Shown one piece after another: positions 31,944 to 39,955 of a stretch of DNA of 40,616 nt. The stretch's first letter is position 1, and the number at the start of each line of letters is the position of its first letter. The notes under the pieces were generated by a model. It saw only the letters and a program-made list of their open reading frames with translations, did no database searches and was not told the origin of the DNA. The stretch lies in NCBI GenBank assembly GCA_043769295.1, contig JAYVJL010000117.1, forward strand, positions 1 to 40,616, written 5' to 3'. Source of the stretch: Aalborgiella sp043769295. Its GTDB lineage: Bacteria > Pseudomonadota > Gammaproteobacteria > Burkholderiales > Burkholderiaceae_C. Both the position numbers and the translations under genes were made by a program.

Positions 31944-33296
31944 ATGAGTAATTCACAAAAGCAGGTTGGTCGCAATGTTGGTCGCAACGTCGTGGTTGTG
32001 GGCACCCAGTGGGGCGACGAAGGCAAAGGCAAACTGGTCGACTGGTTGACCGAGAGCGCTGGCGGCGTGGTGCGCTTTCAGGGTGGCCACAATGCGGGTC
32101 ACACCTTGGTCATCAACGGCGTCAAAACGGCGCTGAATCTGATCCCCAGCGGCATCATGCGCCCGGGTGTGAAGTGCTACATCGGCAACGGTGTGGTCTT
32201 GAACTGCGCCCATTTGTTCAAGGAAATCGCGGGTCTGGAAGCGATCGGCGTTGAAGTCCGCTCCCGCCTGCGCGTCAGCGAGGCTTGCCCGCTGATCTTG
32301 CCTTTCCATGAAGCGATTGACGTCGCCCGTGAAATCAAACGCGGCAACGGCGGTGCTGAGAAAATCGGCACCACTGGCAAAGGCATCGGCCCCGCCTACG
32401 AAGACAAAATCGCCCGTCGCGCCCTGCGCGTGCAGGATTTGAAACACCCGGAGCGCTTTGCCGCCAAACTGCGCGAGCTGCTGGACCTGCACAACCATGT
32501 GCTGACCACCTATCTGGGCGCACCTGCGCTGGAGTTTGAGCCGATCTACGCGGATGCGATGAAGCAGGCCGAACTCATCAAGCCTTTGATGGCTGACGTG
32601 TCTCGCGAGTTGAACGATGCCCATAAAGCCGGCGTGAACCTGTTGTTTGAGGGCGCGCAGGGCACTTTGCTCGATGTGGACCATGGCACCTATCCGTTTG
32701 TCACCTCCAGCAACTGCGTCGCGGGCAACGCGGCGGCGGGTTCTGGCGTGGGCCCGAACCTGTTGCATTACATGCTGGGCATCACCAAAGCCTACTGCAC
32801 CCGCGTCGGCGGCGGCCCGTTCCCGACCGAGTTGGAATGGCAAAAAGAAGGCACCCCTGGCTACCACATGAGCACCGTCGGTGCCGAGCGCGGCGTGGTG
32901 ACCGGACGTTACCGCCGTTGCGGCTGGTTTGATGCGGCCTTGCTGAAACGCTCCGCCCAAGTCAACGGCATCACTGGTTTGTGCATCACCAAGCTGGACG
33001 TGCTGGACGGCTTGACCGAGCTGAAACTCTGCACGGGCTACATCCTGGACGGCCAGACCATCGACATCCTGCCCATGGGCGCGGATGACATCGAGCGCTG
33101 CGTGCCGATTTATGAAACCCTGCCAGGTTGGTCAGAATCCAGCGTCGGCGTGACCGACTACGCCAAGCTGCCCGCCAATGCCAAGCGCTATCTGGAGCGC
33201 ATCGCTGAAGTCACCGGCGTGCCGATCGACGTGATTTCCACCAGCCCGGACCGCGACCACACCATCATGATGAAGCACCCCTTTGTGGCGAATTGA
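31944..33296 (+). CDS. purA: Adenylosuccinate synthetase
   Basis: A 450-residue enzyme that joins IMP and aspartate using GTP, the first step from IMP to AMP. Motifs are VVGTQWGDEGKGK with the catalytic D25, GGHNAGHTLV, GTTGKGIGPAYEDKIAR and FEGAQGTLLDVDHGTYPFVTS split by normal spacing. The N-terminus has a perfectly spaced VGRNVGRN duplication from a 12-nt tandem repeat (31965-31988). The 107-nt gap after hisZ is T-rich with no clear terminator. Length and motifs are standard. Confidence 0.97.
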   Translation: MSNSQKQVGRNVGRNVVVVGTQWGDEGKGKLVDWLTESAGGVVRFQGGHNAGHTLVINGVKTALNLIPSGIMRPGVKCYIGNGVVLNCAHLFKEIAGLEAIGVEVRSRLRVSEACPLILPFHEAIDVAREIKRGNGGAEKIGTTGKGIGPAYEDKIARRALRVQDLKHPERFAAKLRELLDLHNHVLTTYLGAPALEFEPIYADAMKQAELIKPLMADVSRELNDAHKAGVNLLFEGAQGTLLDVDHGTYPFVTSSNCVAGNAAAGSGVGPNLLHYMLGITKAYCTRVGGGPFPTELEWQKEGTPGYHMSTVGAERGVVTGRYRRCGWFDAALLKRSAQVNGITGLCITKLDVLDGLTELKLCTGYILDGQTIDILPMGADDIERCVPIYETLPGWSESSVGVTDYAKLPANAKRYLERIAEVTGVPIDVISTSPDRDHTIMMKHPFVAN

Positions 33297-33350
33297 GCGT
33301 TGATTTAAGCTTTTAATTGCGATTCAAGTAAATTTAAGTGTTAAATTGGT

Positions 33351-33396
33351 CTCTAGCCGGCGTATTTATTGACTAGAGTGCTACTAAATTAGGAGT
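33351..33396 (+). repeat. TAGCCGGCG-type palindromic repeat, copy 5 (ends in a Shine-Dalgarno)
   Basis: CTCTAGCCGGCGTATTTATT followed by GACTAGAGTGCTACTAAATT and AGGAGT. Its 3' end, where other copies read TAGTAG or TATAGC, here reads AGGAG (33391-33395). That is 9 nt before the ATG of the phosphoribosyltransferase gene at 33405, and it is that gene's only good ribosome-binding site. Confidence 0.8.
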
Positions 33397-33404
33397 GAAT
33401 AACC

Positions 33405-33929
33405 ATGTTGACTGAAGACGGCAAACACCTGTACGTGAGCTATGACGAGTACCACAACCTGATTGAAAAACTCGCCATCAAGATCCACCAATCGGGCTGG
33501 CCGTTCGACACCATTTTGTGCCTGGCTCGCGGTGGCATGCGTCCGGGCGACATTTTGTCGCGCATCTTCAACAAACCTTTGGCCATCATGTCCACCAGCT
33601 CTTACCGGGCTGAAGCGGGTACGCAGCAGGGCAATCTGGACATCGCCCGTTTCATCACCACCCCCAAAGGTGAAATCGCCGGCAAAGTGCTGCTGGTGGA
33701 CGACCTGGCTGACACCGGCCACACCCTGCTCAGGGTGATCGACCAGCTCAAAAACAACTACGCACCGATCACCGAGCTGCGCAGCGCCGTCATTTGGACC
33801 AAAGGCGTTTCCGCATTCGAGCCTGATTATTCGGTCGAATTCTTGCCCACCAACCCGTGGATTCACCAGCCGTTTGAAGGCTACGACGCCATCCGTGTGG
33901 AGCAGTTGATCACCAAGTGGTCGGTATAA
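33405..33929 (+). CDS. Purine-type phosphoribosyltransferase
   Basis: A 174-residue type I phosphoribosyltransferase. It has the PRPP loop VLLVDDLADTGHTL with D99/D100, the pyrophosphate loop CLARGGMRPG, and a tail (EFLPTNPWIHQPFEGYD) like xanthine/hypoxanthine phosphoribosyltransferases. It would convert a purine base plus PRPP to the nucleotide. Its place directly after purA supports a purine-salvage role, although the base is not certain. The start is fixed by AGGAG 9 nt upstream, supplied by repeat copy 5. Confidence 0.9.
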   Translation: MLTEDGKHLYVSYDEYHNLIEKLAIKIHQSGWPFDTILCLARGGMRPGDILSRIFNKPLAIMSTSSYRAEAGTQQGNLDIARFITTPKGEIAGKVLLVDDLADTGHTLLRVIDQLKNNYAPITELRSAVIWTKGVSAFEPDYSVEFLPTNPWIHQPFEGYDAIRVEQLITKWSV

Positions 33930-33958
33930 ATTTGCTGGTTTCGCGCTAATATCCAGCC

Positions 33959-35239
33959 ATGACCAGCAAATCCCCACCAACTTCTGCGCATATTTCCACC
34001 CAGCTCATCCACCACCCCTACCAGCCGCCCGAGGGCTACGCAGCGCCGCAGCCGGGGGTGTTCAAGGCCTCGACGATTCTGTTCCCCAACGTGGCGGCCA
34101 TGCGGTTCCGCTACCACGACGAGCTGGGCCACCAGTACACCTACGGCACCAAGGGCACGCCGACCACGTTTTTGCTGGAAGAGCGCCTGTGCAGTCTGGA
34201 AGGCGGCTCGTTTTGCAGCCTGGTGCCCAGCGGTCTGGCGGCCATCGCCTTGACCAATTTTGCCTTGCTCAAAACGGGCGATGAAATGCTCATCCCCGAC
34301 AACGTCTACGGCCCAGGTAAAACGCTGGCCGACGGCGAACTGGCGCACTTTGGCATCAGCTACCACACCTACGATCCCATGAATCCAGCTGATCTGGCAG
34401 CCAAAATCAGCGCCAAAACCAAATTGGTCTGGCTGGAAGCACCGGGTTCGGTGACGATGGAATTCCCGAATCTGCCTGAACTGGTGCGTATTTGCCGATC
34501 CAAAGCTGTGCTGATCGCCTTGGACAACACCTGGGGCGCGGGTTTGGCTTTCAACCCTTTTAAGCTGGGCACGTCGGATGAGGATTTGGGTGAAAACTTG
34601 GGTGTCGATATCTCCGTCCATGCCCTGACCAAGTACCCCAGCGGCGGAGGTGACGTGCTGATGGGCAGTGTCATAGTGCGGGACACGGCTTTGCACGCCC
34701 TGATCAAACGCTGCCACATGCGCATGGGCTACAGCGTGGGCATGAACGACATTGAATCGGTTCTGCGCTCGTTGCCCAGCATCGCGTTGCGTTACAAAGC
34801 GCATGATGTGGCGGCGCGCACACTGGCGCGCTGGTGCCACAGCCGTGCTGAGGTGGTGCAGGTGCTGCACCCGGCCCTGGCTGCTTCGCAAGGGCATGAA
34901 CACTGGCGGGCGCTGTGTGGTGGCGGCAGTGATAACGCAGATGAGGCCCATAACACGGATGCGGGCCACGCGGCTGGCCTGTTCAGCATCATGCTGCACG
35001 AGCGCTTCAGCAGCGCGCAGGTGGATGCGTTTTGCGACGCGCTGACCATCTTCCGGCTCGGCTACAGCTGGGGCGGCCCGATGAGCCTGGTCGTGCCCTA
35101 CAACTTGCGCGGGATGCGGTTTTTACCCCACGGGGCGCACTTGCACCGAGGCACACTGGTGCGCTTTTCTGTCGGTTTGGAGGCGGTCGCGGACCTGCAA
35201 GCCGATTTAGAGCAGGCCATGGCAGCGACATTGCTGTGA
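33959..35239 (+). CDS. metC: Cystathionine beta-lyase-like PLP enzyme (Cys/Met metabolism family)
   Basis: A 426-residue enzyme of the Cys/Met-metabolism PLP family. It shows YTYGTKGTPTTFLLEERLCS, the cofactor region VPSGLAAIALTNFALL, DNTWGAGLAFNPF and the Schiff-base lysine K225 in VHALTKYPSGGGDVLMGS. The closest match is the MetC type, which cleaves cystathionine to homocysteine, pyruvate and ammonia. Other family activities (methionine gamma-lyase, gamma-synthase) cannot be excluded. An extra Asp/His/Gly-rich loop (GGGSDNADEAHNTDAGHAAG) lies at about residues 319-339, where relatives usually run straight into GLFS. It is 29 nt after the phosphoribosyltransferase. Confidence 0.82.
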   Translation: MTSKSPPTSAHISTQLIHHPYQPPEGYAAPQPGVFKASTILFPNVAAMRFRYHDELGHQYTYGTKGTPTTFLLEERLCSLEGGSFCSLVPSGLAAIALTNFALLKTGDEMLIPDNVYGPGKTLADGELAHFGISYHTYDPMNPADLAAKISAKTKLVWLEAPGSVTMEFPNLPELVRICRSKAVLIALDNTWGAGLAFNPFKLGTSDEDLGENLGVDISVHALTKYPSGGGDVLMGSVIVRDTALHALIKRCHMRMGYSVGMNDIESVLRSLPSIALRYKAHDVAARTLARWCHSRAEVVQVLHPALAASQGHEHWRALCGGGSDNADEAHNTDAGHAAGLFSIMLHERFSSAQVDAFCDALTIFRLGYSWGGPMSLVVPYNLRGMRFLPHGAHLHRGTLVRFSVGLEAVADLQADLEQAMAATLL

Positions 35240-35310
35240 ATACCTGTTAAAGTCAGTGACACTGTTTGAAATAACTACAAAATCACTGACTATTTACCTG
35301 AAAGAACACC

Positions 35311-35490
35311 TTGGCAACTCCTAATTACGGCTTTGAAAAGCGCCAAAAAGAACTCGCAAAAAAGAAGAAGAAAGAGGAAAAGCTCAAGATGAAATCTGAG
35401 CGCAAAGTAGGCGAGCCGCACGACGATGAAGAAGCCAACCCGGAGCAGCCTGGCGACCAGCCAGATGTCAACCCCGCGAATCCGGCATAA
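35311..35490 (+). CDS. Small Lys-rich conserved hypothetical protein (TTG start)
   Basis: A 59-residue product: ATPNYGFEKRQKELAKKKKK after the initiator, then an acidic Pro/Asp-rich tail ending DVNPANPA. The only possible upstream start is the TTG at 35311, because an in-frame stop (TGA at 35299) lies 12 nt before it; there is no ATG until codon 27. GAAAGA 7-12 nt upstream could serve as a weak ribosome-binding site. I recall similar short proteins (PNYxFEKRQKELAKKKK) as conserved hypotheticals in Burkholderiales. The basic helix plus acidic tail might bind nucleic acid or ribosomes; this is a guess. A strong terminator follows 18 nt later. Confidence 0.75.
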   Translation: MATPNYGFEKRQKELAKKKKKEEKLKMKSERKVGEPHDDEEANPEQPGDQPDVNPANPA

Positions 35491-35508
35491 TCTCACCTCT
35501 TCGCTCAC

Positions 35509-35536
35509 AAAAAAGCCGCTTCTCAGCGGCTTTTTT
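35509..35536. terminator. Bidirectional Rho-independent terminator
   Basis: AAAAAAGCCGCT (35509-35520), loop TCTC, AGCGGCTTTTTT (35525-35536). The A and T runs on both sides make it work in both directions: for the TTG-start small gene on + and the patatin gene on minus. Confidence 0.93.
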
Positions 35537-35579
35537 AATGTTATTTCAACAGTTTATTTATTTGCGATTGAATTGCAAT

Positions 35580-36455
35580 TTATTTGCGTTTTTTGACACC
35601 ACCGTTTTGCGCCAAACGGATTTGCTCAATCGCTTTTTGCCCTGCGCTGTAACCTGCAGCGATCAACTGTGCGCGGTTGCTGAAGTCCGAACCTGAAAAC
35701 GCCGCCACATTGGGCTTGATCAGCACATCGGCCTTTTGGCCTTCGAGCTTGGCCAGCGACAGGCCCATGATCTCGAACGACTGCATCACAATTTCGTAAA
35801 TGCCCGAAGCATGCGCGTTTTGCGGGCTAGCGCCCACATCCACCGCCACAACCACCATGTCTGCGCTCATCTGGCGGGCGACGGATACGGGAAGTGGACT
35901 GGTAATGGCACCATCCACCAACTCCATGCCGTTGATGGACATCGGCAGAAACACGCCCGGCATGCTGCTGGAGGCGCGGACGGCCTGACCGGCGTCACCG
36001 CTTTTCAGTTGCACTGAATCGCCTGTTCTCAGGTTGGTCGCCATGGCGATGAAGGGCGTTTTCAGCGCCTCGATCGGTTTGTCTCTGACGAAGTTGTTGA
36101 TCAGTTTCTGCAGCGCCTCGCCTGCGATCAGCCCGCGTTTGGCGTTGCTGGCGGTGTCGATGACATCGGCATCACGCACCTTCATGGCCACGTCTTCCAT
36201 CTGCGCGCCAGTATAACCAGCGGCATAGAACACCCCGATCACGCTGCCCGCACTGGCACCAACGATCAAATCAGGACGAACGCCGGCGGCATCCAGTGCC
36301 TTGCAGACGCCGATGTGTGCAAACCCGCGCGCCGAGCCGGCGCCCAGAACGAGTGCGATTTTGGGGCGAACAGAGCCGGTTTGGGCAAAAGAGGCGCTGC
36401 TGGCCATGGTGATGGCACCACCCAGGGCGCTGCTGAAAAGTCGACGGTTGAGCAT
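35580..36455 (-). CDS. Patatin-like phospholipase, exported
   Basis: The 291-residue product has an N-terminal export signal with twin arginines (LNRRLFSSALGG, cleavage near residue 24). The patatin fold follows: oxyanion loop GAGSARGFAH (38-47), nucleophile elbow GASAGS (Ser68) and the catalytic aspartate D181 in LVDGAITSPLP. The Ser-Asp dyad is complete. It should hydrolyse acyl esters of phospholipids in the periplasm or envelope. No C-terminal beta-barrel is present, so it is not a PlpD-type autotransporter. It lies 95 nt after the OmpA-type lipoprotein and may share its transcript. Confidence 0.88.
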   Translation of the reverse strand: MLNRRLFSSALGGAITMASSASFAQTGSVRPKIALVLGAGSARGFAHIGVCKALDAAGVRPDLIVGASAGSVIGVFYAAGYTGAQMEDVAMKVRDADVIDTASNAKRGLIAGEALQKLINNFVRDKPIEALKTPFIAMATNLRTGDSVQLKSGDAGQAVRASSSMPGVFLPMSINGMELVDGAITSPLPVSVARQMSADMVVVAVDVGASPQNAHASGIYEIVMQSFEIMGLSLAKLEGQKADVLIKPNVAAFSGSDFSNRAQLIAAGYSAGQKAIEQIRLAQNGGVKKRK

Positions 36456-36550
36456 GTTGGATGTTTAAGTGGCTGTCAACAATGAAAAGTATGAAGAGCG
36501 GCGAAGCTGAAAGTGCTGAATTGAAAGCGTTGAAACTGAAGCATTTGACT

Positions 36551-37150
36551 TTACAGTGCTTTCACCAAGCCTGAATCCACCATTGCCTTGAGTTTGGCAA
36601 AGGCCGACTCAAACGTATTGGCCGGTTCGCCAGCGGTGATGTTCTCCACTTTTTCGCCCAGGATGATGATCTCCACACGGCGGTTCAAGGTGCGGCCTTC
36701 TTCGTTGCTGTTGGAGACGACCGGGCGTTGGAACGAGAAGCCTTCGGCCTTCAAACGCTCCGCTGGTACGCCACGTGCTTGCAGGGCATCACGCACGACT
36801 TTTGCGCGGGCGTCAGAGATCTGCTGGTTGGCGGGCAGGGTGCCCACGTTGTCGGTGTGGCCTTCCACGGCGACCGGTTTGTCGGATTTGTTTTTGATGA
36901 GTGCTGCAATTTTGTCCAGGTACGGGTCTGCAGCGACGGTGTTCAGGTCGGCCTTACCAAACTGGAACAGCACCGTGTTGGGCAGCGGAATCTGCACGCC
37001 GCGCGGGGTTTGGTCAATGGCGATCACGGTCTTGGGCGCAGCAGCTACGGGCGCTGGAGCAGGCGTGCTGCAAGCAGCCAAGAGCGCGGCGCTTAATCCA
37101 AGTGCGACAAACCCTGACCCGCCGAGCACGTTCAAACGATTCAAAAACAT
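36551..37150 (-). CDS. OmpA-family outer-membrane lipoprotein
   Basis: The 199-residue product has a lipoprotein signal (ALLAAC, lipidated Cys at about 27), a short Pro/Ala linker, and an OmpA-like peptidoglycan-binding domain (about 60-165). The domain shows LFQFGKADLN, VEGHTDNVGTLPANQQISDA and NRRVEIIILG. A 30-residue helical tail follows. It should tether the outer membrane to peptidoglycan. It is Pal-like in architecture but lacks the Pal context; the tol genes here lack pal, so a functional link is possible but unsupported. A good promoter lies 54-82 nt upstream. Confidence 0.87.
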   Translation of the reverse strand: MFLNRLNVLGGSGFVALGLSAALLAACSTPAPAPVAAAPKTVIAIDQTPRGVQIPLPNTVLFQFGKADLNTVAADPYLDKIAALIKNKSDKPVAVEGHTDNVGTLPANQQISDARAKVVRDALQARGVPAERLKAEGFSFQRPVVSNSNEEGRTLNRRVEIIILGEKVENITAGEPANTFESAFAKLKAMVDSGLVKAL

Positions 37151-37203
37151 AGCATAACCTTTGCAAAAACGAAGGTCAGAGCTTAAACGGGCAAGCGCAA
37201 TTT

Positions 37204-37232
37204 GTAATACTTTGAAACTAAAAATAGTTCAA
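37204..37232 (-). promoter_or_regulatory. Sigma-70-type promoter for the OmpA-like lipoprotein gene
   Basis: On the minus strand TTGAAC (37232-37227), a 17-nt spacer, and TATTAC (37209-37204), about 54 nt upstream of the ATG. It sits in the 103-nt gap after mnmH, so the lipoprotein gene probably has its own promoter. Confidence 0.55.
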
Positions 37233-37253
37233 AACTGTGTATTAGTTTGCTTT

Positions 37254-38369
37254 TTATGCCGACTTTTCTACATTTGGCGCACTTTCAGCCACCAAATCAG
37301 CCACCAAAAACTCCGCCAGTGCGACCATGGCCGGCATGGAATGGTCTTGGGGTGCTATCAATGTTGCATCAGGATAGTGCTTGAAGTTGCGCTGCATGGA
37401 CTGCAGGTAGACCGGGTCGTAATGCAGGGTGAGCAGTTCGCGCACCACCGGCTCGCACTGGTTGGCCTGCGCCAGCGCCTGCCAGCCCTGCACGACGGCC
37501 TTGCCGCGCGCCTCGGTCAGCGCGTCCAGGCGTTCGCAGAAAAACGTCGTGTCTTTGACAAAAAAATCGTAATCTTCCATCAGCAGTGCAACCCGCTCTT
37601 CCAGCGGCAGCTGCAAGTTCAGGCAGGGGCTGCTGCGCATGTGATCCATCAGCGCCACCGGCACGGCCACGTTGCCGACTTTTTTGCTTTCGGACTCCAC
37701 AAACACCGGGCGGCTGCGGTCAAACCGGCGCAGGGCGTTCCAGACCCGTGTGTCAAAGGCTTTTTGGGTCGGCTGTGGCACGCCTGGCAGCACGCCCAGC
37801 ACCGAGCTGCGGTGGTTGGCCAGCGCTTCCAGGTCCAGCACCTGGGGCGCAAGCTGGCCTTCTTTGACGGGTATATCCGCCAGCGCCTGCAGCAAACGCG
37901 TCTTGCCTGATCCCGTGGGGCCGCAGACAACGCGAAAGTCCAGCCGCTCGGCCAGCCGGGGGATGTCCGCAACAATGGCAGCTCTGAAGGCCTTGTAGCC
38001 ACCGTCGATGATGGTCACCTTGAAGCCGATCTCGCTCAATATCAACGACAGCGAACCGCTGCGCTTGCCACCACGCCAGCAATAGGTCAGCGGCTTCCAG
38101 TCGCGCGGCTTGTCCATCACATGCTGGTGGATGTGGCCGGCAATGTTGATGGCCGCCATCGCCGCGCCGCGCTTTTTCGCCTCAAACGCATTGATCTGTT
38201 TGTACAGGGTGCCCACTTCAATGCGCTGGGCGTTGTTCAGTGCCGGCCAGTTGAGTGCTCCGGGCAGGTGGTCCTCAAAGTACTCGGCCTCGGTGCGTGC
38301 GTCAATGATGGTGTCGAACTGGTCGAGTTGTTGCAGGGCGTCGGTGGCGCAGATGGGGGTCAAACTCAT
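37254..38369 (-). CDS. mnmH: tRNA 2-selenouridine synthase (rhodanese plus P-loop)
   Basis: The 371-residue product has an N-terminal rhodanese domain, with the active cysteine C97 in TYCWRGGKRSGS, and a C-terminal P-loop domain (GPTGSGKT, 150-157). This is the exact layout of MnmH/SelU/YbbB. The enzyme first geranylates 2-thiouridine at the tRNA wobble position (34) and then replaces sulphur with selenium from selenophosphate. selD is not in the window. It follows tesA by 40 nt on the same strand. Motifs and length agree with the family. Confidence 0.95.
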   Translation of the reverse strand: MSLTPICATDALQQLDQFDTIIDARTEAEYFEDHLPGALNWPALNNAQRIEVGTLYKQINAFEAKKRGAAMAAINIAGHIHQHVMDKPRDWKPLTYCWRGGKRSGSLSLILSEIGFKVTIIDGGYKAFRAAIVADIPRLAERLDFRVVCGPTGSGKTRLLQALADIPVKEGQLAPQVLDLEALANHRSSVLGVLPGVPQPTQKAFDTRVWNALRRFDRSRPVFVESESKKVGNVAVPVALMDHMRSSPCLNLQLPLEERVALLMEDYDFFVKDTTFFCERLDALTEARGKAVVQGWQALAQANQCEPVVRELLTLHYDPVYLQSMQRNFKHYPDATLIAPQDHSMPAMVALAEFLVADLVAESAPNVEKSA

Positions 38370-38409
38370 AGCGGGAATCTCAATGTAATCAATGGCTTAG
38401 GGGGGCCGT

Positions 38410-39252
38410 CTACTTCAATTGCTTCTGCAGTTCAGGCCAGATATTGGCCAAAATGCGTGGGTGCGCGGCTTCGGTGGGGTGGATGCGGTCAGCCTGGAAG
38501 AGTTTGATGTAATCCGGCGAATCGGCCACGCCTTTGAGCATGAAGGGCACCAAGCCTACCTTGTTGGTTTTGTTGTTCGCTTTGGCTACTTTGACAAACG
38601 CGGCGCTGAACTGTTTGGTGTAATCCGCCCCGTAGTTGGGCGGAATCTGCATGCCCAACAGCAGCACCTTGGCGCCCGATGTGAGCGCGGCTTGCGTCAT
38701 GGCGTTCAGGTTGTCCTCGGTCATCGCCATCGGCAGCCCGCGCAGGGCATCGTTCGCGCCCAGTTCGATGATGACGTGGGTGGGGTGGTGCAGGTCCAAA
38801 AGCGGCGCGAGGCGCGAGCGACCGCCCGAAGTCGTGTCGCCGCTGATGCTGGCGTTGACTACGGTGACAATGGCACTGCTTATCAGTTCATTTTTTGCTT
38901 CATTTTTGACGGTAGCCGGCGTATTTGTTGACTGAGTAGCTACATTATTTGTAGTAGTTTTGGAGGTTTTAGCGTTTTTTCCGGGTTTTTCATTCCAGTT
39001 AACCGACTCCGCCAGCTTGTTTTCCAGCAACGCAACCCAGCCCGTACCGCGTTTCAGGCCATACTCGGCACTGATAGAGTCACCCACGACCAAGATTTTG
39101 ACTGCCGTTTGTGGCATTTGCGGTTTGGCTGCGGCGGCTTCCTTGCTAAAAGCGGGTTGCGCCACCAGATAAAGCGCTATACCTGCAAACGTCACGTAGC
39201 GGAGCAGAGATTTCAGCAAAGTAATCCGCAGAATTTTAGAAAGTTGTTGCAT
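38410..39252 (-). CDS. tesA: Arylesterase / lysophospholipase TesA-like (SGNH hydrolase)
   Basis: The 280-residue product has a signal peptide (about 1-36) and an SGNH hydrolase domain. Block I is VVGDSISAEYG with nucleophile Ser59; block II is the Gly of SGDTTSGG; block III is ELGANDALRG; block V is DRIHPTEAAH with the catalytic Asp and His. It is a periplasmic multi-substrate esterase. I chose the ATG at 39252, directly before the signal peptide; an upstream ATG at 39321 would run into ybbA on the opposite strand. An in-frame TAGCCGGCG repeat and a Thr/Asn/Lys-rich insertion (about 77-120) interrupt the domain between blocks I and II. Confidence 0.9.
   Translation of the reverse strand: MQQLSKILRITLLKSLLRYVTFAGIALYLVAQPAFSKEAAAAKPQMPQTAVKILVVGDSISAEYGLKRGTGWVALLENKLAESVNWNEKPGKNAKTSKTTTNNVATQSTNTPATVKNEAKNELISSAIVTVVNASISGDTTSGGRSRLAPLLDLHHPTHVIIELGANDALRGLPMAMTEDNLNAMTQAALTSGAKVLLLGMQIPPNYGADYTKQFSAAFVKVAKANNKTNKVGLVPFMLKGVADSPDYIKLFQADRIHPTEAAHPRILANIWPELQKQLK
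38911..38957 (+). repeat. TAGCCGGCG-type palindromic repeat, copy 6 (inside tesA)
   Basis: GGTAGCCGGCGTATTTGTTG followed by ACTGAGTAGCTACATTATTT and GTAGTAG. The hairpin CTAC-ATTATTT-GTAG is intact. It is read antisense by tesA as TNNVATQSTNTPATV, the same frame as the ribD copy (TTNLIAPQAINTPARG). Confidence 0.8.
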
Positions 39253-39931
39253 GACAGAGTTCATCATTTCGGTAGAGCATGTGTTCAAGTCGGTGACAGA
39301 TTCCACCGGTACGCTGGACATTTTGCGCGATATTCATTTCCAGCTCGCGGCCAAGGAAACATGCGCCATTGTCGGCGCTTCTGGGTCGGGTAAAAGCACC
39401 TTACTGTCCATCATCGCAGGTTTGGACACCCCCACCCGTGGCACCGTGCGCCTGCGCGGGCAGGACATCTTTGCCGTGGACGAAGACGCCCGCGCCGCTT
39501 TGAGGGCGCAGAGTGTCGGTTTCGTCTTCCAGAGCTTCCAGCTCATGGGCAACTACAACGCGCTTGAAAACGTCATGCTCCCGCTGGAACTCGCCGGCCG
39601 CAAAGATGCCAGAAAGCTCGCCACCGAGATGCTGGCCCGCGTCGGCCTCAGCACCCGCCTGCACGCCTACCCCAAAGTCCTCAGCGGCGGCGAACAGCAA
39701 CGCGTCGCTTTAGCCCGAGCCTTCGTCGTCCAGCCCTCGGTACTACTGGCCGATGAGCCAACCGGCAGTCTGGACCACGCCACGGGGGAGACGATCATGA
39801 AGCTCATGTTTGAGCTGAACGCCGAACTCGGCACCACCTTGGTACTCGTCACCCACGACCCGGCGATTGCGGCGCGGTGTGAGCGGAAGATCACGATAGA
39901 GGCGGGGGAAATTGCGGCTAATTTGAGGTAA
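39251..39931 (+). CDS. ybbA: ABC transporter ATP-binding protein, YbbA/LolD type
   Basis: The 226-residue product has a complete ATPase set: Walker A GASGSGKST, the signature LSGGEQQRVALARAF, Walker B VLLADEPTGSLD and the H-loop VLVTHDPA. It belongs to the MacB/LolD/YbbA group. The divergent pairing with tesA is the same as in E. coli (tesA/ybbA). The permease YbbP does not follow here; the next gene is tsaD. Its ATG (39251-39253) overlaps the tesA ATG on the other strand (39252-39250). Confidence 0.9.
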   Translation: MTEFIISVEHVFKSVTDSTGTLDILRDIHFQLAAKETCAIVGASGSGKSTLLSIIAGLDTPTRGTVRLRGQDIFAVDEDARAALRAQSVGFVFQSFQLMGNYNALENVMLPLELAGRKDARKLATEMLARVGLSTRLHAYPKVLSGGEQQRVALARAFVVQPSVLLADEPTGSLDHATGETIMKLMFELNAELGTTLVLVTHDPAIAARCERKITIEAGEIAANLR

Positions 39932-39955
39932 AAGGGGTTTTTAGAGATGAAATTG

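Noticed and set aside
31953..32960. 335-codon minus-strand frame opposite purA, and a 372-codon one at 33881-34999 opposite metC.
   Set aside because: Both are antisense to well-identified enzymes and show no domain motifs.
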